Shown: positions 1 through 10,875 of the stretch, piece by piece
How positions within the stretch are numbered: position 1 is the first letter of the stretch
Layout: each line of letters opens with the position of its first letter
Assembly (NCBI GenBank): GCA_930367205.1
Contig: OV884014.1
Span: forward strand, 118,427,768 to 118,491,767
DNA: 64,000 nt
Origin: Acanthosoma haemorrhoidale
Lineage: Eukaryota; Arthropoda; Insecta; Hemiptera; Acanthosomatidae
Direction: 5' to 3'
Program-made: the position numbers and the translations under genes
The notes under the pieces: model-generated
Told to the model about the DNA's origin: nothing
Seen by the model: the letters and a program-made list of their open reading frames with translations, nothing else
The model's database searches: none

Positions 1-286
1 TGAATATAACATCAAATAATGCTAAATATGATTGTATAGTGTAGCATTGACACTCATTGTATCACGAGATACGATCGTATGATTTAAGTCACGAGTGAAT
101 ATAACATCAAATGATGTTGAATATGATTGTATAATGTATCATTAGCACTCATTGTTTCACGTGATACGATCGTATGATTAAAGTTACGAGTGAATATACT
201 ATTAAATGATGTCGATTATGATAGTGTACCGCATCATTGGCACTAATTGTATCACGTGAAACGATCGTATGATCAATGTTACGAGT
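1..286. repeat. Satellite A block A0 (left end open), 3 monomers
   Basis: Three 95-bp family A monomers, cut by the window edge. The first is the variant with AATGCTAAATATG and CACGAG instead of CACGTG. The second is the GATGTTGAATATG variant. The third has GTCGATTATGATAG and ends in ...GATCAATGTTACGAGT, the junction to the B block. The order and private bases match 30337-30622, so this is the end of a longer A block like A13. Confidence 0.95.
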
Positions 287-1486
287 TAACATAATAGGGC
301 AAGAATTATTGTACCAGCTATGAAATACGCATTTTTGTAAAATTCTACTTTTTGACGATATTTTTCTTGTTTTGGTATGAGGAAATCATAATTGTTCAAG
401 AGCTAACGTACCAGCTATAAAATACTCTTATATGTAAAAATTTAACTTTTTGATGACATTTTCCTTGTTTTGGTATCAGGAGAACATAATAAGGCAGGAG
501 CTAACGTACTAGCTGAGAAATACGCATTTTTGTAAAAATTTGAGTTTTCGACGATATTTTCCTTGTTTTGGTATCAGGAGAACATAATGGGGCAGGAGCT
601 AACGTACTAGCTATGAAATACGCATTTTCGAAAAATTCGACTTTTTGACGATATTTTCCTTGATTTTGTATTAGGAGAACATAATGGGGCAGGAGCTGAC
701 GTACTAGCTATGAAATACGCATTTTTTAAAAATTCGACTTTTTGACGATATTTTCCTTGTTTTAGTATCAGGAGAACATAATGGGGCAGGAGCTAACGTA
801 CCAGCTATGAAATACGCATTTTTGTAAAAATTTGAGTTTTTGACGATATTTTCCTTGATTTCGTATCAGGAGAACATAAAAGAGCAGGAGCTAACGTTCC
901 AGCTACAAAAAACGCATTTTTGTAAAAATTTGAATTTTAGACGATATTTTCTTTGTTTTGGTATCAGGAGAACATAATGGGACAGGAGCTAACGTACCAG
1001 CTATGAGATACCTATTTTTTTAAAATTTGACTTTTTGACGATATTTTCCTGGTTTTCGTATCAGGAGAACATAATGGGGCAGGAGCTAACGTACTAGCTA
1101 TGAAATACGCATTTTTGAAAAATTAAACTTTTTGACGATATTTTTTTCTTTTTCGTATCAGGAGAACATAATAGGGCAGGAGCTAACGTACCAGCTATGA
1201 AATACGCATTTTTGTAAAAATTTGACTTTTGGACGATATTTTCTTTGTTTTGGTATCAGGAGAACATAATGGGATTGGAGGTAACGTACTAGCTCTAAAT
1301 ACGCATTTTTGTGAAAATTCGACTTTTTGAAGTCATTTTTCTTGTTTTGGTATCAGGAGAACATAATGGGGCAGGTGCTAACGTACAAGTTATGAAATAC
1401 GCATTTTTGTAAAAATTCAACTTTTTTAAAATGTTTTCTTTGTTTTGGTATCAGGAGAACATAAAGGGGCAAGAGCTAACGTACAA
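287..1486. repeat. Satellite B block B1, 12 monomers plus partial
   Basis: Family B array of 1200 bp. The first monomer starts inside the unit at TAACATAATAGGGCAAG and the last breaks off after GCTAACGTACAA. It differs from the common B order by a monomer with GCTGACGTACTAGCT and CATTTTTTAAAAATTCGAC (from about 668) in place of the first ACGTTCCAGCTACAAAAAACG monomer. The monomer near 1261-1290 has a private GGGATTGGAGG. The closest relative is B14 (30623-31821), so B1 and B14 form a separate subtype. Confidence 0.95.
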
Positions 1487-2752
1487 GATCATACGATCGT
1501 ATGATCAAAGTTACGAGTGAATATGACATCAAATGATGTCAAATATGATAGTGTGCCGTATCATTTGCACTTATTGTATCACGTGATACAATCGTATGAT
1601 TGAAGTTACAGTGAATATACTATTAAATAATGTCGATTATGACAGTGTACTGTATCATTGGCACTCATTGTATCACGTGATACGATCGTATGATTGAAGT
1701 CATGAATGAATATAACATCAAATGATGTCGATTATGATAGTGTGCCGCATCATTAGCACACATTGTATCACATGATACGATTGTATGATTGAAGTTACGA
1801 GTGAATATAACATCAAATGATTTCGAATATGATAATGAACCGCATCATTGGCAATCATTATATCACGTGATACCATCATATGATTGAAGTCACGAGTGAA
1901 TATAACATCAAATGATGTTGGATATGATTGTATAATGTATCATTAGCACTCATTGTTTCACGTGATACGATCGTATGATTAAAGTTACAGGTGAATATAA
2001 TATCAATTGATGTCGTATATGATAGCGCACCATATCATTAGCACTTATTGTATCATGTGATGTGATCGTATGATTGAAGTCACCAGTGAATATAACATCA
2101 AATAATGCTAAATATGATTGTACAGTGTAGCATTGACACTCATTGTATCACGAGATACGATCGTATGATTAAAGTCACGAGTGAATATACTATAAAATGA
2201 TGTCGATTATGATAGTGTACCACATCATTGGCACTCATTATATCACGTGATACGATCGTATGATTAAAGTTACGATTGGAGATACTAATAAATGATGTTG
2301 AATATAATAGTGCACCATATCATTAGCACTTATTGTATCATGTGATGCGATCGTATGATTAAAGTTACAAGTGAATATAACATCAAATGATGTCGATTAT
2401 AATAGTGTACCGCATCATTGGCACTCATTATATCACGTGATACGATCGTATGATTAAAGTTACGATTGGAGATACTAATAAATGATGTTGAATATAATAG
2501 TGCACCATATCATTAGCACTTATTGTATCATGTGATGCGATCGTATGATTAAAGTTACGAGTGAATATAACATCAAATGATGTTGAATATGATTGTTTAA
2601 TGTATCATTAGCACTCATTGTTTCACGTGATACGATCGTATGATTAAAGTTACGAGTGAATATACTATTAAATGATGTCGATTATGATAGTGTACCGCAT
2701 CATTGGCACTAATTGTATCACGTGATACGATCGTATGATCAAAGCTACGAGT
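1487..2752. repeat. Satellite A block A1, 13 monomers plus 32-bp stub
   Basis: Begins with the 20-bp palindrome at 1487-1506. Its length is 13 x 95 + 32 minus one base, and the missing base is in GTTACAGTGAATATAC near 1605. It opens with GAATATGACATCAAATGATG, the long-lineage start shared with A14, A16, A17 and A18. Later monomers include GTGATGTGATCG and CACCAGTG variants. From about 2270 come two GATTGGAGATACTAATAAATG monomers with an ordinary monomer between them, an arrangement also present at the end of A4. Confidence 0.95.
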
Positions 2753-2762
2753 TAACATAATA
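2725..2762. other. A-to-B junction (representative)
   Basis: The last A monomer ends ATACGATCGTATGATC + AAAGCTACGAGT (2725-2752) and B begins TAACATAATAG at 2753. All 18 A-to-B junctions break at this base: 287, 2753, 5696, 6827, 9675, 12618, 14041, 15464, 16887, 19734, 22093, 25036, 27967, 30623, 32993, 47816, 53139 and 60553 (first B base). The GATCA after GTAT is typical of junction monomers; internal monomers usually read GATTAAAG, GATTGAAG or GATGAAAG. AACAT is common to both families at this point, a possible microhomology. Confidence 0.92.
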
Positions 2763-3953
2763 GGGCAAGAATTATTGGACCAGCTATGAAATACGCATTT
2801 TTGTAAAATTCTACTTTTTGACGATATTTTTCTTGTTTTGGTATGAGGAAATCATAATTGTTCAAGAGCTAACGTACCAGCTATAAAATACTCTTATATG
2901 TAAAAATTAAACTTTTTGATGACATTTTCCTTGTTTTGGTATCAGGAGAACATAATAAGGCAGGAGCTAACGTACTAGCTGAGAAATACGCATTTTTGTA
3001 AAAATTTGAGTTTTCGACGATATTTTCCTTGTTTTGGTATCAGGAGAACATAATGGGGCAGGAGCTAACGTACTAGCTATGAAATACGCATTTTCGAAAA
3101 ATTTGAGTTTTTGACGATATTTTCCTTGATTTCGTACCAGGAGAACATAAAAGAGCAGGAGCTAACGTTCCAGCTACAAAAAACGCATTTTTGTAAAAAT
3201 TTGAATTTTAGACGATATTTTCCTTGTTTTGGTATCAGGAGAACATAATGGGGCAGGAGCTAACGTATCAGCTATGAAATACGCATTTTTGTAAAAATTT
3301 GAGTTTTTGACGATATTTTCCTTGATTTCGTATCAGGAGAACATAAAAGAGCAGGAGCTAACGTTCCAGCTACAAAAAACGCATTTTTGTAAAAATTCGA
3401 ATTTTAGACGATATTTTCTTTGTTTTGGTATCAGGAGAACATAATGGGACAGGAGCTAACGTACCAGCTATGAGATACCTATTTTTTTTAAATTTGACTT
3501 TTTGACGATATTTTCCTGGTTTTCGTATCAGGAGAACATAATGGGGCAGGAGCTAACGTACTAGCTATGAAATACGCATTTTTGAAAAATTAAACTTTTT
3601 GACGATATTTTTCTCTTTTTCGTATCAGGAGAACATAATAGGGCAGGAGCTAACGTACCAGCTATGAAATACGCATTTTTGTAAAAATTTGACTTTTGGA
3701 CGATATTTTCTTTGTTTTGGTATCAGGAGAACATAATGGGACAGGAGCTAACGTACTAGCTCTAAATACGCATTTTTGTGAAAGTTCGACTTTTTGACGT
3801 CATTTTTCTTGTTTTGGTATCAGGAGAACATAATGGGGCAGGTGCTAACGTACAAGCTATGAAATACGCATTTTTGTAAAAATTCAACTTTTTTAAAATG
3901 TTTTCTTTGTTTTGGTATCAGGAGAACATAAAGGGGCAAGAGCTAACGTACAA
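2753..3953. repeat. Satellite B block B2, reference 1201-bp form
   Basis: The standard B block. Monomer 1 is truncated on the left (2753-2840, 88 bp), monomers 2-12 occupy 2841-3914 (11 units averaging 97.6 bp), and a 39-bp partial unit (3915-3953) ends at the A junction. Diagnostic monomers in order: 2 TATGAGGAAATCATAATTG; 3 AGCTGAGAAATACG; 4 CATTTTCGAAAAATTTG; 5 and 7 ACGTTCCAGCTACAAAAAAC; 6 ACGTATCAGC; 8 ATGAGATACC; 9 TTGAAAAATTAAAC; 10 ACTTTTGGACG; 11 AGCTCTAAATACG; 12 GCAGGTGCTAACGTACAAGC. Monomer 5 starts GTACCAGG, a base shared only with B5. Confidence 0.96.
3622..3719. repeat. Family B reference monomer (98 bp)
   Basis: One complete B unit (monomer 10 of B2), from GTATCAGG to the next GTATCAGG. 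First half: GTATCAGGAGAACATAAT, then GGGCAGGAGCTAACGTAC, then CAGCTATGAAATACGC. Second half: ATTTTTGTAAAAATTTGAC, then a CTTTTGGACGATATTTTC stretch and TTTGTTTTG. The AGCTAACGTAC(T/C)AGCT segment is a dyad: AGCTA and TAGCT arms around six bases in the ACTAGCT variants. Runs of A and T recur at roughly helical spacing in the second half. No reading frame or known promoter box is visible. Confidence 0.9.
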
Positions 3954-3985
3954 GATCATACGATCGTATGATCAAAGTTACGAGT
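3954..3985. other. B-to-A junction: 20-bp palindrome plus flank duplicate (representative)
   Basis: GATCATACGATCGTATGATC at 3954-3973 is a perfect inverted repeat and occurs at all 18 B-to-A junctions. Starts: 1487, 3954, 6605, 8028, 10876, 13819, 15242, 16665, 18088, 20447, 23294, 26225, 29071, 31822, 34014, 49214, 54539, 62828. Bases 3958-3985 (ATACGATCGTATGATC + AAAGTTACGAGT) repeat the 28 bases ending the previous A block at 2725-2752, with one difference (GTTAC against GCTAC). Inside A blocks the equivalent core is preceded by GTG rather than GATC, so the full 20-bp palindrome is specific to junctions. Confidence 0.93.
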
Positions 3986-4840
3986 GAATATACTATTAAA
4001 TGATGTCGATTATGATAGTTTGCCGCATCATTAGCAAACATTGTATCACATGATACGATTGTATGATTGAAGTTACGAGTGAATATAACATCAAATGATG
4101 TCGATTATGATAGTGTACCGCATCATTGGCACTCATTATATCACGTGATACTATCGTATGATTGAAGTCACGAGTGAATATAACATCAAATAATGCTAAA
4201 TATGATTGTATAGTGTAGCATTGACACTCATTGTATCACGAGATACGATCGTATGATTAAAGTCACGAGTGAATATAACATCAAATGATGTTGAATATGA
4301 TTGTATAATGTATCATTAGCACTCATTGTTTCACGTGATACGATCGTATGATTAAAGTTACAGGTGAATATAACATCAAATGAGGTCGATTATGATAGTG
4401 TACCGCATCATTGGCACTCATTATATCACGTGATACTATCGTATGATTGAAGTCACGAGTGAATATAAAATCAAATGATGCTAAATATGATTGTATAGTG
4501 TATCATTAGCGATCATTGTTTCACGTGATACGATCGTATGATTAAAGTCACGAGTGAATATAACATCAAATGATGCTAAATATGATTGTATAGTGTATCA
4601 TTAGCACTCATTATTTCACGTGATACGATCGTATGATTAAAGTTACGAGTAAATATTACATCAAATGATTTCGAATATGATAATGTACCGTATCATTAGC
4701 ACTCATATTATGACGTGATACGATCGTATGATAAAAGTTACGAGTGAATATAACATCAAATGATGTTGAATATGATTGTATAATGTATCATTAGCACTCA
4801 TTGTTTCACGTGATACGATCATAAGATTAAAGTTACGAGT

Positions 4841-4935
4841 AAATATAACATCAAATGATGTCGAATATGATAATGTACTGTATCATTAGCACTCATTGTA
4901 TCACGTGATACGATCGTATGATGAAAGTTACGAGT
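4841..4935. repeat. Family A reference monomer (95 bp)
   Basis: One complete A unit, counted from GAATATAAC after CGAGT to the next CGAGT. It holds a 14-bp perfect palindrome GTATCACGTGATAC at 4898-4911, overlapped by the 12-bp perfect palindrome ATACGATCGTAT at 4908-4919. The remainder is AT-rich: an AATATAACATCAAATGATG head, a variable middle (here GTCGAATATGATAATG), TATCATTAGCACTCATTG, and a tail GATGAAAGTTACGAGT. Each intact core contains the PmlI (CACGTG) and PvuI (CGATCG) recognition sequences. Confidence 0.92.
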
Positions 4936-5695
4936 GAATATAACATCAAATGATGTCGATTATGATAGTGTACCTTATCATTGGCACTCATTATATCACG
5001 TGATACGATCGTATAATGAAAGTTACGAGTGAATATACTATTAAATAATGTCGATTATGATAGTGTACCGCATCATTGGCACTCATTATATCACGTGATA
5101 CGATCGTATGATTGAAGTCACGAGTGAATATAACATCAAATGATGTCAATTATGATAGTGTTCCGTATCATAAGCACTCATTGTATCACGTGATACGATC
5201 GTATGATGAAAGTTACAAGTAAATATACTATTAAATGATGTCGATTATGACAGTGTACCGTACCATTGGCACTCATAGTATCACGTGATACGATCGTATG
5301 ATTGAAGTCACGAATGAATATAACATCAAATGATGTCGATTATAATAGTGTACCGCATCATTGGCACTCATTATATCACGTGATACAATCGTATGATTAA
5401 AGTTACGATTGGAGATACTAATAAATGATGTTGAATATAATAGTGCACCATATCATTAGCACTTATTGTATCATGTGATGCGATCGTATGATTAAAGTTA
5501 CGAGTAAATATAACATCAAATGATGTTGAATATGATTGTTTAATGTATCATTAGCACTCATTGTTTCACGTGATACGATCGTATGATTAAAGTTACGAGT
5601 GAATATACTATTAAATGATGTCGATTATGATAGTGTACCGCATCATTGGCACTAATTGTATCACGTGATACGATCGTATGATCAAAGCTACGAGT

Positions 5696-6604
5696 TAACA
5701 TAATAGGGCAAGAATTATTGGACCAGCTATGAAATACGCATTTTTGTAAAATTCTACTTTTTGACGATATTTTTCTTGTTTTGGTATGAGGAAATCATAA
5801 TTGTTCAAGAGCTAACGTACCAGCTATAAAATACTCTTATATGTAAAAATTAAACTTTTTGATGACATTTTCCTTGTTTTGGTATCAGGAGAACATAATA
5901 AGGCAGGAGCTAACGTACTAGCTGAGAAATACGCATTTTTGTAAAAATTTGAGTTTTCGACGATATTTTCCTTGTTTTGGTATCAGGAGAACATAATGGG
6001 GCAGGAGCTAACGTACTAGCTATGAAATACGCATTTTCGAAAAATTTGAGTTTTTGACGATATTTTCCTTGATTTCGTATCAGGAGAACATAAAAGAGCA
6101 GGAGCTAACGTTCCAGCTACAAAAAACGCATTTTTGTAAAAATTTGAATTTTAGACGATATTTTCCTTGTTTTGGTATCAGGAGAACATAATGGGGCAGG
6201 AGCTAACGTATCAGCTATGAAATACGCATTTTTGTAAAAATTTGAGTTTTTGACGATATTTTCCTTGATTTCGTATCAGGAGAACATAAAAGAGCAGGAG
6301 CTAACGTTCCAGCTACAAAAAACGCATTTTTGTAAAAATTTGACTTTTGGACGATATTTTCTTTGTTTTGGTATCAGGAGAACATAATGGGACAGGAGCT
6401 AACGTACTAGCTCTAAATACGCATTTTTGTGAAAGTTCGACTTTTTGACGTCATTTTTCTTGTTTTGGTATCAGGAGAACATAATGGGGCAGGTGCTAAC
6501 GTACAAGCTATGAAATACGCATTTTTGTAAAAATTCAACTTTTTTAAAATGTTTTCTTTGTTTTGGTATCAGGAGAACATAAAGGGGCAAGAGCTAACGT
6601 ACAA
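5696..6604. repeat. Satellite B block B3, three monomers lost
   Basis: 909 bp, exactly 292 bp (three monomers) shorter than B2. The order runs normally to monomer 7, and near 6313-6350 a hybrid has the ACGTTCCAGCTACAAAAAAC front of monomer 7 and the TTGACTTTTGGACG back of monomer 10. It then continues with monomers 11 and 12. The join lies inside the shared CATTTTTGTAAAAATT stretch, as expected for unequal crossing-over between monomers 7 and 10. Confidence 0.95.
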
Positions 6605-6826
6605 GATCATACGATCGTATGATCAAAGTTACGAGTGAATATACTATTAAATGATGTCAATTATGATAGTTTGCCGCATCATTAGCAAACATTGTATCAC
6701 ATGATACGATTGTATGATTGAAGTTACGAGTGAATATAACATCAAATGATGTCGATTATGATAGTGTACCGCATCATTGGCACTCATTATATCACGTGAT
6801 ACTATCGTATGATCAAAGCTACGAGT
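6605..6826. repeat. Satellite A block A3, short form (2 monomers)
   Basis: 222 bp = 32 + 2 x 95. It contains the first two monomers of an A2-type block, but the second ends at once in GTATGATCAAAGCTACGAGT, the sequence that normally ends the 18th monomer. It is thus an A2-type block with 16 monomers (1520 bp) removed in frame with the monomer. The reverse strand has a 61-codon open frame over this block; I treat it as chance. Same structure as A6, A7 and A8. Confidence 0.95.
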
Positions 6827-8027
6827 TAACATAATAGGGCAAGAATTATTGGACCAGCTATGAAATACGCATTTTTGTAAAATTCTACTTTTTGACGATA
6901 TTTTTCTTGTTTTGGTATGAGGAAATCATAATTGTTCAAGAGCTAACGTACCAGCTATAAAATACTCTTATATGTAAAAATTAAACTTTTTGATGACATT
7001 TTCCTTGTTTTGGTATCAGGAGAACATAATAAGGCAGGAGCTAACGTACTAGCTGAGAAATACGCATTTTTGTAAAAATTTGAGTTTTCGACGATATTTT
7101 CCTTGTTTTGGTATCAGGAGAACATAATGGGGCAGGAGCTAACGTACTAGCTATGAAATACGCATTTTCGAAAAATTTGAGTTTTTGACGATATTTTCCT
7201 TGATTTCGTATCAGGAGAACATAAAAGAGCAGGAGCTAACGTTCCAGCTACAAAAAACGCATTTTTGTAAAAATTTGAATTTTAGACGATATTTTCCTTG
7301 TTTTGGTATCAGGAGAACATAATGGGGCAGGAGCTAACGTATCAGCTATGAAATACGCATTTTTGTAAAAATTTGAGTTTTTGACGATATTTTCCTTGAT
7401 TTCGTATCAGGAGAACATAAAAGAGCAGGAGCTAACGTTCCAGCTACAAAAAACGCATTTTTGTAAAAATTCGAATTTTAGACGATATTTTCTTTGTTTT
7501 GGTATCAGGAGAACATAATGGGACAGGAGCTAACGTACCAGCTATGAGATACCTATTTTTTTTAAATTTGACTTTTTGACGATATTTTCCTGGTTTTCGT
7601 ATCAGGAGAACATAATGGGGCAGGAGCTAACGTACTAGCTATGAAATACGCATTTTTGAAAAATTAAACTTTTTGACGATATTTTTCTCTTTTTCGTATC
7701 AGGAGAACATAATAGGGCAGGAGCTAACGTACCAGCTATGAAATACGCATTTTTGTAAAAATTTGACTTTTGGACGATATTTTCTTTGTTTTGGTATCAG
7801 GAGAACATAATGGGACAGGAGCTAACGTACTAGCTCTAAATACGCATTTTTGTGAAAGTTCGACTTTTTGACGTCATTTTTCTTGTTTTGGTATCAGGAG
7901 AACATAATGGGGCAGGTGCTAACGTACAAGCTATGAAATACGCATTTTTGTAAAAATTCAACTTTTTTAAAATGTTTTCTTTGTTTTGGTATCAGGAGAA
8001 CATAAAGGGGCAAGAGCTAACGTACAA
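6827..8027. repeat. Satellite B block B4, 1201 bp
   Basis: Full 12-monomer order as in B2. Monomer 5 starts GTATCAGG rather than GTACCAGG. It lies between the short block A3 and the 17-monomer block A4, the same position that B9 holds after the 1423-bp repeats. The 20-bp junction palindrome follows at 8028. Confidence 0.96.
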
Positions 8028-9674
8028 GATCATACGATCGTATGATCAAAGTTACGAGTGAATATACTATTAAATGATGTCGATTATGATAGTTTGCCGC
8101 ATCATTAGCAAACATTGTATCACATGATACGATTGTATGATTGAAGTTACGAGTGAATATAACATCAAATGATGTCGATTATGATAGTGTACCGCATCAT
8201 TGGCACTCATTATATCACGTGATACTATCGTATGATTGAAGTCACGAGTGAATATAACATCAAATAATGCTAAATATGATTGTATAGTGTAGCATTGACA
8301 CTCATTGTATCACGTGATACGATCGTATGATTAAAGTCACGAGTGAATATAACATCAAATGATGTTGAATATGATTGTATAATGTATCATTAGCACTCAT
8401 TGTTTCACGTGATACGATCGTATGATTAAAGTTACAGGTGAATATAACATCAAATGAGGTCGATTATGATAGTGTACCGCATCATTGGCACTCATTATAT
8501 CACGTGATACTATCGTATGATTGAAGTCACGAGTGAATATAAAATCAAATGATGCTAAATATGATTGTATAGTGTATCATTAGCGATCATTGTTTCACGT
8601 GATACGATCGTATGATTAAAGTCACGAGTGAATATAACATCAAATGATGCTAAATATGATTGTATAGTGTATCATTAGCACTCATTGTTTCACGTGATAC
8701 GATCGTATGATTAAAGTTACGAGTAAATATAACATCAAATGATTTCGAATATGATAATGTACCGTATCATTAGCACTCATATTATGACGTGATACGATCG
8801 TATGATAAAAGTTACGAGTGAATATAACATCAAATGATGTTGAATATGATTGTATAATGTATCATTAGCACTCATTGTTTCACGTGATACGATCATAAGA
8901 TTAAAGTTACGAGTAAATATAACATCAAATGATGTCGAATATGATAATGTACTGTATCATTAGCACTCATTGTATCACGTGATACGATCGTATGATGAAA
9001 GTTACGAGTGAATATAACATCAAATGATGTCGATTATGATAGTGTACCTTATCATTGGCACTCATTATATCACGTGATACGATCGTATAATGAAAGTTAC
9101 GAGTGAATATACTATTAAATAATGTCGATTATGATAGTGTACCGCATCATTGGCACTCATTATATCACGTGATACGATCGTATGATTGAAGTCACGATTG
9201 GAGATACTAATAAATGATGTCGAATATAATAGTGCACCATATCATTAGCACTTATTGTATCATGTGATGCGATCGTATGATTAAAGTTACAAGTGAATAT
9301 AACATCAAATGATGTCGATTATAATAGTGTACCGCATCATTGGCACTCATTATATCACGTGATACGATCGTATGATTAAAGTTACGATTGGAGATACTAA
9401 TAAATGATGTTGAATATAATAGTGCACCATATCATTAGCACTTATTGTATCATGTGATGCGATCGTATGATTAAAGTTACGAGTAAATATAACATCAAAT
9501 GATGTTGAATATGATTGTTTAATGTATCATTAGCACTCATTGTTTCACGTGATACGATCGTATGATTAAAGTTACGAGTGAATATACTATTAAATGATGT
9601 CGATTATGATAGTGTACCGCATCATTGGCACTAATTGTATCACGTGATACGATCGTATGATCAAAGCTACGAGT
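8028..9674. repeat. Satellite A block A4, 17 monomers plus stub
   Basis: 17 x 95 + 32 = 1647 bp exactly. It follows the A2 order up to about 9180. Then a GATTGGAGATACTAATAAATG monomer with GATGTCGAATATAATAG replaces the TTCCGTATCATAAGC and CGTACCATTGG pair. The final part (GATTGGAG monomer, AAGTGAATATAAC monomer, GATTGGAG monomer) matches the end of A1. This looks like a recombinant of an A2-type start with an A1-type end. Confidence 0.94.
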
Positions 9675-10875
9675 TAACATAATAGGGCAAGAATTATTGG
9701 ACCAGCTATGAAATACGCATTTTTGTAAAATTCTACTTTTTGACGATATTTTTCTTGTTTTGGTATGAGGAAATCATAATTGTTCAAGAGCTAACGTACC
9801 AGCTATAAAATACTCTTATATGTAAAAATTAAACTTTTTGATGACATTTTCCTTGTTTTGGTATCAGGAGAACATAATAAGGCAGGAGCTAACGTACTAG
9901 CTGAGAAATACGCATTTTTGTAAAAATTTGAGTTTTCGACGATATTTTCCTTGTTTTGGTATCAGGAGAACATAATGGGGCAGGAGCTAACGTACTAGCT
10001 ATGAAATACGCATTTTCGAAAAATTTGAGTTTTTGACGATATTTTCCTTGATTTCGTACCAGGAGAACATAAAAGAGCAGGAGCTAACGTTCCAGCTACA
10101 AAAAACGCATTTTTGTAAAAATTTGAATTTTAGACGATATTTTCCTTGTTTTGGTATCAGGAGAACATAATGGGGCAGGAGCTAACGTATCAGCTATGAA
10201 ATACGCATTTTTGTAAAAATTTGAGTTTTTGACGATATTTTCCTTGATTTCGTATCAGGAGAACATAAAAGAGCAGGAGCTAACGTTCCAGCTACAAAAA
10301 ACGCATTTTTGTAAAAATTCGAATTTTAGACGATATTTTCTTTGTTTTGGTATCAGGAGAACATAATGGGACAGGAGCTAACGTACCAGCTATGAGATAC
10401 CTATTTTTTTTAAATTTGACTTTTTGACGATATTTTCCTGGTTTTCGTATCAGGAGAACATAATGGGGCAGGAGCTAACGTACTAGCTATGAAATACGCA
10501 TTTTTGAAAAATTAAACTTTTTGACGATATTTTTCTCTTTTTCGTATCAGGAGAACATAATAGGGCAGGAGCTAACGTACCAGCTATGAAATACGCATTT
10601 TTGTAAAAATTTGACTTTTGGACGATATTTTCTTTGTTTTGGTATCAGGAGAACATAATGGGACAGGAGCTAACGTACTAGCTCTAAATACGCATTTTTG
10701 TGAAAGTTCGACTTTTTGACGTCATTTTTCTTGTTTTGGTATCAGGAGAACATAATGGGACAGGTGCTAACGTACAAGCTATGAAATACGCATTTTTGTA
10801 AAAATTCAACTTTTTTAAAATGTTTTCTTTGTTTTGGTATCAGGAGAACATAAAGGGGCAAGAGCTAACGTACAA
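9675..10875. repeat. Satellite B block B5, 1201 bp
   Basis: Full 12-monomer order. It shares the GTACCAGG start of monomer 5 with B2 (near 10057 here, 3136 there). That supports the 6922-bp offset between the 2753-9674 and 9675 onward super-units. Monomer 12 reads ATGGGACAGGTGC (near 10755) where other copies have ATGGGGCAGGTGC, a private change. Confidence 0.96.

Larger units (their letters stand above)
3954..5695. repeat. Satellite A block A2, 18 monomers plus stub
   Basis: Exactly 18 x 95 + 32 bp. The first full monomer has GATAGTTTGCCGCATC and AGCAAACATTG with CACATG/CGATTG, the short-lineage start shared by A2-A12. The monomer order, marked by GATGAGGTCG, AGCGATCATTG, CATATTATGACGTG, CGATCATAAG, CCTTATCATTGG, TTCCGTATCATAAGC and CGTACCATTGG, recurs in A5, A11 and A12. 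The last monomer carries GTATGATCAAAGCTACGAGT, the A-to-B junction sequence. Confidence 0.96.
2753..9674. repeat. 6.9-kb super-unit, copy 1 (B2-A2-B3-A3-B4-A4)
   Basis: Six blocks in the order long B, 18-mer A, B, 2-mer A, B, 17-mer A, 6922 bp in all. The next 10,059 bp (9675-19733) has the same order. Its extra length is fully explained by three changes: two additional 1423-bp units (2846 bp), the three monomers (292 bp) that B3 has lost, and the 1-bp deletion in A9. The B2 and B5 shared base (GTACCAGG) supports the pairing. Confidence 0.88.

Noticed and set aside
287..1486. CRISPR-like array (regularly spaced similar units)
   Set aside because: The whole 98-bp unit is repeated with drift; there are no short identical repeats separated by unique spacers, and no cas-like gene nearby.
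3622..3719. Common origin of families A and B
   Set aside because: Unit lengths are close, but apart from short AT words such as AACATAA or GAGTGAA/GAGAA I see no alignable similarity; a profile alignment would be needed to reopen this.
2753..3953. B block as a transposon or retrotransposon with terminal repeats
   Set aside because: The similar ends (AACATAATAGGGCAAGA and AACATAAAGGGGCAAGA) follow from B periodicity. There is no coding capacity, primer-binding site or poly-purine tract. The flank duplication is kept as a finding, but a mobile element is not supported.
3954..3973. Intrinsic terminator or bacterial operator at the 20-bp palindrome
   Set aside because: No T-run follows, no gene precedes, and the setting is eukaryotic-type satellite DNA.
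6647..6832. 61-codon reverse-strand open frame over A3, repeated exactly at 13861, 15284 and 16707
   Set aside because: It lies wholly in satellite A sequence plus the junction, recurs only because the 222-bp block recurs, and has no initiation context or protein-like composition beyond AT-rich codons. Chance frame in repeat DNA.
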